The translations under genes were made by a program, and so were the position numbers. From positions 2,170,001 to 2,234,000 of the forward strand of contig NZ_JACWIJ010000002.1 in assembly GCF_017811175.1 (NCBI RefSeq): a DNA stretch of 64,000 bases, given 5' to 3'. The number at the start of each line of letters is the position of its first letter. Positions within the stretch are counted from its first letter, which is position 1. Shown piece after piece: positions 17,359 to 25,937 of this stretch. The notes under the pieces are model-generated. The model saw only the letters and a program-made list of their open reading frames with translations, was not told the DNA's origin and ran no database searches. This DNA comes from Melaminivora jejuensis (lineage in GTDB: Bacteria > Pseudomonadota > Gammaproteobacteria > Burkholderiales > Burkholderiaceae_C).

Positions 17359-17730
17359 TCACGGCTGCGCCACCTGCTCCTGCGCCCACGCGCCGTAGGC
17401 GGCACTGGCGTGCAGCGGCTGGGCCGTCAGTTGCGGCACCTGGTAGGGGTGCTCGTGCTGCAGCAGGCCGCACAGGGCCGGCAAGGCGGCAGCGGTGGTC
17501 TTGCAGTCCAGCCGCCACTCGGCCTCGTGCTGCAGCGCCCCATCCCAACGGTAGTGCGATTCGATCTGCTGGATCTGCACGCAGGCCGCCAGCGCCTGCT
17601 GCAGCACCAGTCCCGCCAGGCGGCGGGCATCGTCACGGTTGGCCACGGTAGTGGTCAAAAGCCACAGCGCAACTGGCAGATGGCCGACAGCGGCAGTGGG
17701 CGGTGCGGAGACAGGATTGGCAGCAGACAT
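17359..17730 (-). CDS. cutA: Divalent-cation tolerance protein CutA
   Basis: Small trimeric CutA1-fold protein, originally linked to copper tolerance; molecular role unresolved. Family landmarks: LLTTTVANRDDARRLAGLVL, ALAACVQIQQIESHYRWDG, WRLDCKTT and LQHEHPYQVPQL. Start is uncertain: the frame is open to 17796, and the ATG at 17730 (123 residues) is chosen because it gives the family-like length and keeps the CIRCE element at 17810 outside the gene. Divergent from rpoH; convergent with the calcium-loop gene. Confidence 0.9.
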   Translation of the reverse strand: MSAANPVSAPPTAAVGHLPVALWLLTTTVANRDDARRLAGLVLQQALAACVQIQQIESHYRWDGALQHEAEWRLDCKTTAAALPALCGLLQHEHPYQVPQLTAQPLHASAAYGAWAQEQVAQP

Positions 17731-17809
17731 CGCAGAAGATGGGTTGAGAAAAACCAGATTGACACGCGAAGCCGGCATTTTCACGCTTTGCGACACGGGA
17801 ACTTCGGCT

Positions 17810-17836
17810 TTAGCACTCGATCCAAGAGAGTGCTAA
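17810..17836. promoter_or_regulatory. CIRCE operator (HrcA site) upstream of rpoH
   Basis: Perfect TTAGCACTC-N9-GAGTGCTAA inverted repeat, identical to the CIRCE consensus, 66 bp before the rpoH start. HrcA is the known repressor of CIRCE; its gene is not in this window. Confidence 0.95.
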
Positions 17837-17902
17837 CATCCTCCGATTGAGCCATTCCTGCTGGCCTTCGGACGACACATACAACGATCAAGGACGCCGC
17901 TC

Positions 17903-18838
17903 ATGACCACTTCCGCACTCTCCGGCTCTGCCGCGCTCACGCCCGCTAGCCCGTGGGCCGTCGTGCCGCCGCTGGGCAATCTGGACGCCTACATCACTGC
18001 CGTCAACCGCCTGCCCCTGCTGACGCTGGAGGAGGAGCAGCGCTATGCCCGCGAGCTGCGCGATGACGGCAACGTCGATGCCGCTGGCCGCCTGGTGCTG
18101 TCGCACCTGCGCCTGGTGGTGTCCATCTCGCGCCAGTACCTGGGCTATGGCCTGCCGCACGGCGACCTGATCCAGGAGGGCAACGTCGGCCTGATGAAAG
18201 CCGTCAAGCGCTTCGACCCGGATCAGGGCGTGCGCCTGGTCAGCTATGCCATGCACTGGATCAAGGCCGAGATCCACGAATACATCCTGAAGAACTGGCG
18301 CATGGTCAAGGTGGCCACCACCAAGGCGCAGCGCAAGCTGTTCTTCAATCTGCGCTCCATGAAGCAGGGTTTCAAGGCCGATGCGCTGGATGCCGACACG
18401 CACCGCGACACCCTGTCCGAGCGCGAGATCGACCAGGTGGCCGAGCAGCTCAACGTCAAGCGCGAGGACGTGATCGAGATGGAAACTCGCCTGTCGGGCG
18501 GCGACATCCTGCTCGATCCAGCACCCAGTGATGACGGCGAGCAGGCCTTCGGGCCGATCGCCTACCTGTCCGATACCGGCCACGAGCCCACTGCCATGCT
18601 CGAATCGCGCCAGCGCGACATGCTGGCCACCGACGGCATCGCCACCGCGCTGGACAGCCTGGATGCGCGCAGCCGGCGCATCGTCGAGCAGCGCTGGCTG
18701 CAGGTCAACGACGACGGCTCGGGCGGCATGACGCTGCACCAGCTGGCCGCCGAGTACGGCGTGAGCGCCGAGCGCATCCGCCAGATCGAAGTCGCAGCGA
18801 TGAAGAAGATGAGAAAGGCGCTGGTCGAATACGCCTGA
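17903..18838 (+). CDS. rpoH: RNA polymerase sigma-32 (heat-shock) factor
   Basis: A 311-residue sigma-70 family factor. Region 2 reads LVLSHLRLVVSISRQYLGYG, HGDLIQEGNVGLMKAVKRF and YAMHWIKAEIHEYILKNWRM; the RpoH box QRKLFFNLR directly follows and identifies sigma-32 rather than RpoS or RpoD. Region 4 HTH is LHQLAAEYGVSAERIRQIE. Directs transcription of chaperone and protease genes after heat stress. The CIRCE element 66 bp upstream indicates additional repression by HrcA. A strong terminator follows at 18880. Confidence 0.97.
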   Translation: MTTSALSGSAALTPASPWAVVPPLGNLDAYITAVNRLPLLTLEEEQRYARELRDDGNVDAAGRLVLSHLRLVVSISRQYLGYGLPHGDLIQEGNVGLMKAVKRFDPDQGVRLVSYAMHWIKAEIHEYILKNWRMVKVATTKAQRKLFFNLRSMKQGFKADALDADTHRDTLSEREIDQVAEQLNVKREDVIEMETRLSGGDILLDPAPSDDGEQAFGPIAYLSDTGHEPTAMLESRQRDMLATDGIATALDSLDARSRRIVEQRWLQVNDDGSGGMTLHQLAAEYGVSAERIRQIEVAAMKKMRKALVEYA

Positions 18839-18879
18839 CGCCCGGCCTGCCTGCTGCCCGGGGCAGGCGGATAATCGAG

Positions 18880-18910
18880 GCGCGCATCCTTCATGGATGC
18901 GCGCTTTTTT
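18880..18910 (+). terminator. Rho-independent terminator after rpoH
   Basis: GCGCGCATCC-TTCAT-GGATGCGCGC perfect 10-bp stem followed by TTTTTT. Confidence 0.93.
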
Positions 18911-19004
18911 GCGTTATGCAGATGGCGTTGTGCATCTGGCGCTCGGGCGCTGCGCTGCGCTGTGCCGTCTGCCGCTTTTTCCCTTTCCTACAGGAGATCC
19001 GCCC

Positions 19005-20021
19005 ATGCCCCGCCCCATTGCCGCGCGCCGCGCCTTGCTTACCCTCGCCGTTGCCGCCGGGCTGGCGGGCGCCTGCGGCGTCGCCGTCGCACAGAACGCT
19101 CCGGCCACACCCGGCTGGCCGGCCAAGACGGTACGCATCATCGTCGGCTTCCCGCCCGGCTCTTCGCCCGATCTGACGGCGCGCACCTTTGCCGAGCCGC
19201 TGGCGCAGGCGCTGGGCCAGTCGGTCATCGTGGAAAACAAGGTCGGCGCCGGCGGCAACATCGGCGCCGACGCGGTGGCCAAGGCCACGGACGGCCACAC
19301 CATCGGCCTGTTCATCAATGGCAACCTGACCATTGCCAAGCTGATCAATCCGCAGGTGCCCTATGACCCGGCGCGCGACCTGGCGCCGCTGTCGCTGATC
19401 GGCGTGTCGCCCCTGGTGCTCACGGCTGCCGTGGGCCAGAAGGACGTGCCGGCAGACGGTGACGCGCGGGCCTTCCTGGCCGCTGCCCGCGGCGCCGGCG
19501 ACCGCTGGAGCTATGGCACGCCCGGCGTGGGCACGGTGGGCCACCTGGGCACGGAGCTGCTCAAGGCACGCACCGGCATCGATCCGCTGCACGTGCCCTA
19601 CCCCGGCTACCCGCAGGTGGCCACGGCCATGGGCGGCGGGCAACTGCAGATGGCGCTGCTGCCGCCGGCGCTGGCGCTGGCGCAGGAGCGCGCCGGCAAG
19701 CTGCGCCGCATCGGCGTGACCTCTGCCGGGCGCAGCACGCTGGCCCCCGAGGTACCCAGCCTGGCCGAGGCCGGCGTCCAGGATTTCGAGCTGGAAATCT
19801 GGAACGCTTTCGCTGCACCGGCCAACATGCCGGCCGCCGTGCGGGCGCGCCTGTCGGCGACCATCGCCGACATTGCCCGCACCCCTGCGGTGCGCGAGAA
19901 GATGTTCCAGCAGGGCTGGCAGGCCGTTGGCTCGTCCGCAGAAGGCCTGGCCAACCGGATGCGCGCCGACACTGCCGCCATGGGCCAGGTGATCCGCGAG
20001 CAAAAGATCACGGCGCAGTAA
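19005..20021 (+). CDS. Tripartite tricarboxylate transporter substrate-binding protein (Bug family)
   Basis: A 338-residue periplasmic solute receptor of the TctC/Bug family, greatly expanded in Burkholderiales. Signal peptide about residues 1-28 (RRALLTLAVAAGLAGACG, AVAQ). Family motifs: WPAKTVRIIVGFPPGSSPDL, GQSVIVENKVGAGGNIGADA, PYDPARDLAPLSLIG and EVPSLAEAGV. AGGAG precedes the ATG. No TctA or TctB membrane subunits are nearby, so its partner and ligand (probably an organic acid) are unknown. Confidence 0.93.
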   Translation: MPRPIAARRALLTLAVAAGLAGACGVAVAQNAPATPGWPAKTVRIIVGFPPGSSPDLTARTFAEPLAQALGQSVIVENKVGAGGNIGADAVAKATDGHTIGLFINGNLTIAKLINPQVPYDPARDLAPLSLIGVSPLVLTAAVGQKDVPADGDARAFLAAARGAGDRWSYGTPGVGTVGHLGTELLKARTGIDPLHVPYPGYPQVATAMGGGQLQMALLPPALALAQERAGKLRRIGVTSAGRSTLAPEVPSLAEAGVQDFELEIWNAFAAPANMPAAVRARLSATIADIARTPAVREKMFQQGWQAVGSSAEGLANRMRADTAAMGQVIREQKITAQ

Positions 20022-20072
20022 AAACCGCCACCCCCTTGGCCGGGAGCGGGGCTACCCGCGCTGCGCGCGCCC

Positions 20073-20708
20073 TCAGCGCGCCTGGTCGAGCAGGATGCGG
20101 ATGTCGGATGCCAGCGCCTGCGCGCCGCTGCCGTAGCGGTGGTACAGGCGCAGCCGCCCGGCCGTGTCATAGACGTAGGTGCCGGCGGAGTGATCCATGG
20201 TGTAGCTGGTCGGCGTGCTGCCCTCGACGCGCTTGTAATAGATCTTGAAGTCCTTGGCCACGGCGGCCAGTTGTTCGGGCGAGCCGCGCAGAGCCACGAA
20301 GCTGGGGTCGAAATTGGCCATGTAGGCCTTGAGCACCTCGGGCGTGTCGCGCTCGGGATCGACCGTGACGAAGACGCCCTGCACGCGCTCGCTGTCGGCG
20401 CCCAGCGAGCGCTTGACCTCGGCCAGTTCGCTCATGGCCGTGGGACACACGTCCGGGCACTGGGTATAGCCGAAGAAGGCCACGACGACCTTGCCGGCAA
20501 AGTCCGAGAGCGTGCGCTGCCGGCCATCCTGGTCGGGCAGGGGCAGGTCGCGGCCATAGTCGGCACCGGTCACATCCACACCCTGGAATTTAGCCGCAGC
20601 AGGCCCACATCCAGCAAGAAAAACGGCTCCAAGGCTTGCCAGACAAGCGCTGGCAGCTATCTTTTCAAGAGCGCGACGACGGTTCGGGTTCAGGTTCGGG
20701 TTCAGCAT
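20073..20708 (-). CDS. SCO1/SenC copper chaperone lipoprotein
   Basis: A 211-residue thioredoxin-fold protein that delivers copper to the CuA site of cytochrome oxidase. Copper ligands CPDVC (FFGYTQCPDVCPTAMSEL) and the downstream conserved His (MDHSAGTYVYD) are present, with VFVTVDPERDTPEVLKAYM. A lipobox LAGC ends the signal peptide, so it is membrane-anchored on the periplasmic side. Residues about 16-30 of the signal peptide (KIAASACLASLGAVF) are encoded by R1 copy 5. Its ATG overlaps the ctaB stop by one base. Convergent with the Bug gene. Confidence 0.94.
   Translation of the reverse strand: MLNPNLNPNRRRALEKIAASACLASLGAVFLAGCGPAAAKFQGVDVTGADYGRDLPLPDQDGRQRTLSDFAGKVVVAFFGYTQCPDVCPTAMSELAEVKRSLGADSERVQGVFVTVDPERDTPEVLKAYMANFDPSFVALRGSPEQLAAVAKDFKIYYKRVEGSTPTSYTMDHSAGTYVYDTAGRLRLYHRYGSGAQALASDIRILLDQAR
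20617..20668 (+). repeat. R1 dispersed repeat, copy 5, inside a lipoprotein signal peptide
   Basis: AAAACGGCTCCAAGGCTTGC, then CAGACAAGCGCTGGCAGCTAT, then CTTTTC. It lies inside the SCO1 gene on the opposite strand and encodes the hydrophobic part of the signal peptide. Confidence 0.88.
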
Positions 20709-21655
20709 CACAGGACATAGTGATCCACCAGCAGGGCGGCGAACAGTGCGCTCAGGTGGATCAGGGAAAAGCGAAAGGTCTTGCGCGCCAGTTGATCCGA
20801 GTAGTGGCGCCACAGCGCAAAACCATAGGCGCAAAAACCCAGGCTCAGCAGCACGGCAGCAGCCAGGTAGATCCAGGAGCTCATGCCATAGATAAACGGC
20901 ATCAGGCAGCCGGCGAACAGGATCAGGGTGTACAAAAAGACCTGCAGCCGGGTGAACTCGTTGCCATGCGTCACGGGCAGCATGGGCAGGCCGGACTTGC
21001 GGTAGTCCTCGACGCGGTACAGCGCCAGCGCCCAGAAGTGCGGCGGCGTCCACAGAAAGATGATCAGAAACAGGATCAGCGCCTCGGGGCCGACCTCGCC
21101 GGTCATGGCGGCCCAGCCCAGCACCGGCGGCATGGCGCCCGACGCCCCGCCGATCACGATGTTCTGCGGCGTCAGGGGCTTCAGGATCACGGTGTAGATC
21201 ACGGCGTAGCCGACGAAGGTGGCAAAGGTCAGCCACATGGTCATCGGGTTGACCAGCACGTACAGCAGCGCCGAGCCGGCAGCGCACAGCAGCGCCGAGA
21301 ACGCCAGCGCCTGGCCACCCGACAGTTCGCCGCGCGCCGTGGGCCGCCAGGCGGTGCGCTTCATGCGCGCATCAATGCCGCGCTCGACCAGGCAGTTGAA
21401 GGCTGCTGCCGCGCCGGCCACCAGCCAGATGCCGGCGCTGGCGATGGCCATCTCCAGCCACTGGCGCGCACTGGGCAGGCCCGGCACGGCCAGCACCATG
21501 CCGATGAAGGCACAGAACACGATGAGCTGCACCACGCGCGGCTTGGTCAGTGCATAGAACTGCGCCAGCCGCGAGGGCAGCGCACCCGCTGGTCGGGCGG
21601 CGCCGGCAGGCGCTGGCGGCACGGGGGCGGGAGCAGGGGCGGGAGCGGCACTCAT
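20708..21655 (-). CDS. ctaB: Protoheme IX farnesyltransferase (heme O synthase)
   Basis: Polytopic UbiA-family prenyltransferase (315 residues) that converts heme B to heme O for cytochrome oxidase. Prenyl-Mg motifs: [15 protein letters not shown] and the second loop [39 protein letters not shown] is a strong family signature. An N-terminal Ala/Pro-rich tail of about 25 residues precedes the first helix. Overlaps ctaA by 4 bp and the SCO1 gene by 1 bp, so the three are one translationally coupled unit. Confidence 0.96.
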   Translation of the reverse strand: MSAAPAPAPAPVPPAPAGAARPAGALPSRLAQFYALTKPRVVQLIVFCAFIGMVLAVPGLPSARQWLEMAIASAGIWLVAGAAAAFNCLVERGIDARMKRTAWRPTARGELSGGQALAFSALLCAAGSALLYVLVNPMTMWLTFATFVGYAVIYTVILKPLTPQNIVIGGASGAMPPVLGWAAMTGEVGPEALILFLIIFLWTPPHFWALALYRVEDYRKSGLPMLPVTHGNEFTRLQVFLYTLILFAGCLMPFIYGMSSWIYLAAAVLLSLGFCAYGFALWRHYSDQLARKTFRFSLIHLSALFAALLVDHYVL

Positions 21656-22839
21656 GCGGAAACTCGCTTGGCAGAAAGGTGCGGCACATCGGCAGCCGCC
21701 AGCCCGGCAGCGCGACTGGCGGCCAGCGCCCAGGTCAGCACCACCACCAGGGCGGCGGCGCCGCCAGTGTGCAGCACGGCAGCGGCCAGCGGCCAGTCCA
21801 GCACCACGTTGGACAGCCCGGTCAGCAATTGCGCCAGCGCCAGCCCCAGCAGCCAGCGCGCCTGCACCTGCAGCACCCCGGCGCAGCGCAGCGCCCAGGC
21901 CAGCGCCAGCAGCGCCGTCAACACGCCGTAGGCCACCAGCCGATGCACGTAATGGATGGCGGTGAGGGCGGCAAAGCCGATGTGGCCGCCATCGGCCCGC
22001 AGGCCCAGCGGGCGCCACAGCGTGAAGCCTTCGGCAAAGGCCATATCCGGCCACCACGAACCCTGGCATTGCGGAAACGTGGTGCAGGCCAGCACGGCGT
22101 AGTTGGTGCTGACCCAGCCGCCCAGCAGCACCTGCAGCACTACCAGGGCGGCCACTATCAGCAGGGCCAGCCTCAGGCCGCTGGACACCGGCACGGCAGC
22201 CTGCGCACGCACGATCCGCGTCAGTCGCACGGCCTGGACGCACAGCAGCGCCAGCAGCACCACGCCGCCCAGCAGGTGCAGGGTGACGATGGCCGGAAAC
22301 AGTTTCATGGTCACCGTCAGTGCGCCGAACGCCCCTTGCAGGCAAACCCAGACCAGGGTGGCAAACGGCCACCAGGGATTGAGCGAGGGCTCCGGCCCGG
22401 CAGCGCTGGCCTTCAGGCGCGCCCGCTCGCGCCAGGCCAGCAGCGTCAGGGCGATGATGAGCACACCCACGGCGCTGGCCAGGTAGCGGTGGATCATCTC
22501 CACCCAGGCCTTGCCGTGCGTGACCGGGCCGGTGGGCATGGCGGCTTGCGCGGCGGCGATCTCGGCACGCGCGCCCACCGGGCTGGCGCTGCCGTAGCAG
22601 CCGGGCCAGTCCGGGCAGCCCAGGCCGGAGTCGGTCAGGCGCGTGAAGGCACCGAACAGCACCAGGTCGAAGGTCAGGAACAGCGTCAGCACGGCCAGCG
22701 CCTGCAGACGCGCCGCCGGCGTGCGGCCCCGGCTCTTGCGCCAGACCCAGGCCAGCGGCAGCCCGGCGATGGCCAGGCCCAGCGCCATCAGTTCCAGCAC
22801 CGGCGCCAGGTCGTACAGGGCTTGCGCATCGGTGGGCAT
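21652..22839 (-). CDS. ctaA: Heme A synthase (CtaA/COX15)
   Basis: Eight-helix membrane enzyme (395 residues) that oxidises the C8 methyl of heme O to give heme A. Conserved elements: [36 protein letters not shown] (heme-ligand His), [16 protein letters not shown] and [13 protein letters not shown]. The extracytoplasmic CPDWPGC cysteine pair is intact. A second CTTFPQC loop lies in the C-terminal half. Overlaps ctaB by 4 bp and the upstream gene by 1 bp. Confidence 0.95.
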   Translation of the reverse strand: MPTDAQALYDLAPVLELMALGLAIAGLPLAWVWRKSRGRTPAARLQALAVLTLFLTFDLVLFGAFTRLTDSGLGCPDWPGCYGSASPVGARAEIAAAQAAMPTGPVTHGKAWVEMIHRYLASAVGVLIIALTLLAWRERARLKASAAGPEPSLNPWWPFATLVWVCLQGAFGALTVTMKLFPAIVTLHLLGGVVLLALLCVQAVRLTRIVRAQAAVPVSSGLRLALLIVAALVVLQVLLGGWVSTNYAVLACTTFPQCQGSWWPDMAFAEGFTLWRPLGLRADGGHIGFAALTAIHYVHRLVAYGVLTALLALAWALRCAGVLQVQARWLLGLALAQLLTGLSNVVLDWPLAAAVLHTGGAAALVVVLTWALAASRAAGLAAADVPHLSAKRVSA

Positions 22840-23525
22840 CAGTGCGGCTCCTGCCCACGGCCAGGCTTGTCCCAGGAAGAGGACGCGCGCAGCAGCCGTT
22901 CCAGATCGCGCTTGGCCTGCGCGGCGCCGGCCCGATCCAGCCGCGCCGGAAAGCGCATCATCCAGTTGCCCATCGGATCGACCAGGTACAGATGCTCCTC
23001 CAGCGTGTGGCCGACAGCGGGGGCCAGCCACTGTTGCAGCTGCTGCGGCGCCACGCGCAGCACCGTGGCCTGCGCCAGCGCCGGGGCGATGTCGGCAGGC
23101 AGCGGCCCATCGTCGGTGACCAGCCAGACCCAGTCCATGCGGTCTTTCTCGCGGCCCATGCTCTCGCGCAGCTGGCGCTGCAGGTACAGGTTGCTGCGGC
23201 AGACCTCGCCACAGGCAGCGCCGGAAGTACTGAGCAGCAGCCACTGCCCGCGCAGCTGCTCCAGCGGTTGCGTGCTGCCGTCGGGCGCCAGGGCAAGCAT
23301 GGCCTCGGGCAGGTGGCGCTGCGGCTCGATCAACTCGCCAAAATTGCGCCGGCCCTCGGGCCGGATCACGTAGTAGGTGAAGTAGGAGGCCAGCACCGGC
23401 GCGGCTGCCACCAGCAGCAGGCCCAGCATCTGCCAGCGGCCCCGGCGCGAGCGCTGCAGCGCCGCCAGCGCATCGCCTGCGGGCGGCAGGTTGTGTACCG
23501 TCAGGGACAGCGGCTCATCCGTCAT
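22839..23525 (-). CDS. Cytochrome oxidase locus thioredoxin-like membrane protein
   Basis: A 228-residue protein with one N-terminal transmembrane helix (about residues 32-52, [17 protein letters not shown]) and a periplasmic domain that resembles the SCO/thioredoxin fold but has a GAACGEVCR segment in place of CxxxCP. This gene is regularly found between ctaA and SURF1 in Burkholderiales oxidase clusters and is annotated only as hypothetical or as assembly-related. The frame is open up to 23603; the ATG at 23525 avoids overlap with SURF1. A role in copper or disulfide handling is inference. Confidence 0.8.
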   Translation of the reverse strand: MTDEPLSLTVHNLPPAGDALAALQRSRRGRWQMLGLLLVAAAPVLASYFTYYVIRPEGRRNFGELIEPQRHLPEAMLALAPDGSTQPLEQLRGQWLLLSTSGAACGEVCRSNLYLQRQLRESMGREKDRMDWVWLVTDDGPLPADIAPALAQATVLRVAPQQLQQWLAPAVGHTLEEHLYLVDPMGNWMMRFPARLDRAGAAQAKRDLERLLRASSSWDKPGRGQEPH

Positions 23526-23556
23526 GCTGGCCACTGCCGCCGGGACACCGGGACGC

Positions 23557-24345
23557 TCAAGGCCTGGGGCGAGCGAAGCGTCGGATGAGTTGGAACCAGA
23601 CATACAGGATTGCCACCAGGGCGCACAGCCCGAACCATTGAAAAGCGTAGCCGTAGTGCTTGCTCACGCCGTTGTCCACGGCGGGCCAGTCACGCGCCAG
23701 GCCTGCACCGCCTTCGCTGCTGCCCGTCTGCACCACGGTCAGTGGCAGCAGCGGCAAGCCAGTTTCGGCGGCAAAGGCCACAACGTCCAGATTCTGCCGG
23801 ATGCGCGAAGGCCCCGGAGGATCAGCAGTGGTGGCGGCGAACTCGTACAGGCGCGCCGGAGAACCAGCCAGCCGCCCATCAAGCTGCACCGGCCCTGCCG
23901 GGGTGGCGATGTCCGGCAGGCGGCTGCGTTCCTGGAAGTCGCGCGGCACCCAGCCGCGCTGCACCAGCACCACGGCAGCGCCCGGCGGCCCCAGGCGCAG
24001 CGGCGTCAGCACGAAAAAGCCCGGTCTGCCGTACATCTGCCGGTTGTCCAGGAACAGGGTGTGCTCGGCCAGCCACCGGCCCTGCAGATGCACCGGGCGA
24101 TGCAGCAGCGGCCCGCTGTCGTCAGCACCACTGCTTGCGGTCAGCAGCTGCGCGCTGGACAGCGGATGCCGGCTGGCGCGCTCATCGATCGCGGCCTGCA
24201 GCGCCTGCTTGTGCGCCGCCCGTGCGAGTTGCCAGCGGCCCAGTGACGCCGTCAGCGCCATGGTCAGGACGGCGGCCAGGGTGATCAGCCAGAAGCGCCA
24301 CTCCACGCGTGGGCGTGGGCTGCCGGGGGTCTCATGGTCTTGCAT
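23557..24345 (-). CDS. SURF1 family cytochrome oxidase assembly protein
   Basis: A 262-residue protein with a helix near each end and a periplasmic domain between, the SURF1/Shy1 layout. Motifs: TASLGRWQLARAAHKQ after the first helix, VLVQRGWVPRD in the middle, and KHYGYAFQWFGLCALVAIL at the C-terminal helix. SURF1 binds heme A and inserts it into subunit I. Start ATG 24345 gives MQDHETPGSPRP. It sits between the DUF2909 gene (opposite strand) and the thioredoxin-like gene. Confidence 0.94.
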   Translation of the reverse strand: MQDHETPGSPRPRVEWRFWLITLAAVLTMALTASLGRWQLARAAHKQALQAAIDERASRHPLSSAQLLTASSGADDSGPLLHRPVHLQGRWLAEHTLFLDNRQMYGRPGFFVLTPLRLGPPGAAVVLVQRGWVPRDFQERSRLPDIATPAGPVQLDGRLAGSPARLYEFAATTADPPGPSRIRQNLDVVAFAAETGLPLLPLTVVQTGSSEGGAGLARDWPAVDNGVSKHYGYAFQWFGLCALVAILYVWFQLIRRFARPRP

Positions 24346-24404
24346 CGGAAGGAAAGGCTGGCAGTCGCTACGATGATTGGCCAGTCCAACCAGGCAGACC
24401 ATCC

Positions 24405-24638
24405 ATGAAAATCCTCGTAGCTCTCGCGTTTCTCGGCATTGTGGCCAGCCTGGGCTCGGCGCTGTTTTTCATGATGCGTGGCGACCGGGCCGGCCAGGAC
24501 GACAGCCACCGCAGCCGTCGCATGGCCCGCTCGCTGGCGCTGCGCGTCGGCCTGTCGGTGCTGTTGTTCGTCTGCCTGCTGCTGGCCTGGAAGCTCGGCT
24601 ACATCCAGCCGACCGGCGTACCGGCTGTGCGAGGCTGA
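24405..24638 (+). CDS. DUF2909 twin-transmembrane protein
   Basis: A 77-residue protein with two hydrophobic helices (KILVALAFLGIVASLGSALFF and SLALRVGLSVLLFVCLLLAW) joined by a charged loop GDRAGQDDSHRSRRMAR. This fits DUF2909, a small family encoded inside proteobacterial cox clusters. It is the only plus-strand gene in an otherwise minus-strand locus, standing between coxC and SURF1, so it needs its own promoter. Function not established. Confidence 0.88.
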   Translation: MKILVALAFLGIVASLGSALFFMMRGDRAGQDDSHRSRRMARSLALRVGLSVLLFVCLLLAWKLGYIQPTGVPAVRG

Positions 24639-24665
24639 CCGGCGTGACCGGCACCTGAGTGTCCG

Positions 24666-24728
24666 TTTCAAGCCATTTCTGGCCTGAAGCGGCACCCAGC
24701 AAGCGCTGACAGCTATTTTTATGATAGC
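24666..24728 (+). repeat. R1 dispersed repeat, copy 6
   Basis: TTTCAAGCCATTTCTGGCC, then the conserved half CAGCAAGCGCTGACAGCTAT, then TTTTATGATAGC. Lies between the DUF2909 and coxC stop codons (convergent genes). The left half is more diverged than in other copies. Confidence 0.75.
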
Positions 24729-24754
24729 GAACGCCGATCAGGCCGAGCGCCTGC

Positions 24755-25636
24755 CTACATCCAGTAGACCAGGATGTACAGGCCCAGCCAGACCACATCC
24801 ACGAAGTGCCAGTACCAGGCCGCACCCTCGAAGCCGAAGTGGCGCTGGGCAGTGAAGTGCCCGCTTTGCAGACGCAGCGTGATGAACAGCAGCATCAACA
24901 TGCCGACGAAGACGTGAAAGCCGTGAAAGCCCGTGAGCAGGAAGAAGGTCGAGCCGAACACGCCCGAGCTCAGCTTCAGGTTCAGCTCGGTGTAGAGGTG
25001 GTAGTACTCATAGCCCTGCACGCACAGAAAGGTGATGCCTAGCAGCACCGTGACCCACATGAAGGCGATGGTGCGGCCCCGGTTGCCGGCCTGCAGGGCG
25101 TGGTGGGCAATGGTCAGCGTGACGCCCGAGGTCAGCAGCAGCGCCGTGTTGATGGTCGGCAGCCAGAAAGGGCCCACGGTCTGGAAAGGCTCCACCGTGC
25201 CGGCGGGCGAAGCCGTGACACCGGCGGCCACGCTGGGCCAGACCGACTTGAAGCCGGGCCACAGCAGGCCATTGCCCAGGCTGCCCAGCTCAGGCACGGA
25301 ATGCGCGCGCGCCCACCACAGCGCCGTGAAGAAGGCGCCGAAGAACATGACCTCGGAGAAGATGAACCAGCTCATGCTCCAGCGGTACGACAGGTCGATC
25401 TTGCGCCCGTACAGACCGCGCTCGCTCTCGCGCGCGGCGTCGCGGAACCACTGGAACAGCACGAACAGCCACCAGGCGATGCCGAACCAGAAAGTCCACT
25501 TGCCCCACTGGTGGCCGTTGATCCACTGGCTGGCCCCCAGGATGACGAAGAACAGCCCGATGGCAGCGAACATCGGATGCCGCGACTCCGCAGGGACGTA
25601 GTAGTACGGCGTTGCGCCGGGTGTGGTTGCACTCAT
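24755..25636 (-). CDS. coxC: Cytochrome c oxidase subunit III
   Basis: A 293-residue seven-helix subunit III of the aa3-type oxidase. Recognisable blocks: PYYYVPAESRHPMFAAIGLF, WSMSWFIFSEVMFFGAFFTALWWAR with the conserved membrane Glu, NTALLLTSGVTLTIAHHAL, and the C-terminal GFHGFHVFVGMLMLLFITLR and GAAWYWHFVDVVWLGLYILV. A loop insert of about 40 residues after the third helix region is typical of betaproteobacteria. Downstream of the ctaD-ctaG block on the same strand. Confidence 0.97.
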   Translation of the reverse strand: MSATTPGATPYYYVPAESRHPMFAAIGLFFVILGASQWINGHQWGKWTFWFGIAWWLFVLFQWFRDAARESERGLYGRKIDLSYRWSMSWFIFSEVMFFGAFFTALWWARAHSVPELGSLGNGLLWPGFKSVWPSVAAGVTASPAGTVEPFQTVGPFWLPTINTALLLTSGVTLTIAHHALQAGNRGRTIAFMWVTVLLGITFLCVQGYEYYHLYTELNLKLSSGVFGSTFFLLTGFHGFHVFVGMLMLLFITLRLQSGHFTAQRHFGFEGAAWYWHFVDVVWLGLYILVYWM

Positions 25637-25712
25637 GTCAGCTCCTCGGTCTCAAACTTCCGTGCGGACAGTCCGCTGTTGTGTGTTGCCCCGCTGCACC
25701 CGGCCCCTTTGG

Positions 25713-25937
25713 CTAGACGACCCAGCGCACCAGCAGGATCAGGCCCAGCACGAAGGCAAACAGCGCCACCAGGCCGACCAGCACGATGTGCAGTGGCTGG
25801 ATGCTTTGCAGGTCGCGCCGGTATTCCTCGCCGGCGCGCAGGCCGATCAGCGACCAGGCCACGGCGCGCAGCGTGCGCAGCAGCGAGGCCTTGCGCGGTG
25901 GCGCTGGCGGTGGTCTGGTGTCGTGCGGCGGCTTCAT
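25713..25937 (-). CDS. DUF2970 small membrane protein
   Basis: A 74-residue protein: Pro-rich head, then RKASLLRTLRAVAWSLIGLR and RRDLQSIQPLHIVLVG leading into one C-terminal transmembrane helix. This matches DUF2970, found only in cytochrome oxidase clusters of beta- and gammaproteobacteria. Its start overlaps the ctaG stop by 4 bp, so it is translated with the assembly factor. Precise function unknown. Confidence 0.9.
   Translation of the reverse strand: MKPPHDTRPPPAPPRKASLLRTLRAVAWSLIGLRAGEEYRRDLQSIQPLHIVLVGLVALFAFVLGLILLVRWVV

Noticed and set aside
17759..17787. TTGACA at 17759 as the rpoH -35 box
   Set aside because: No acceptable -10 sequence lies 16-18 bases downstream.
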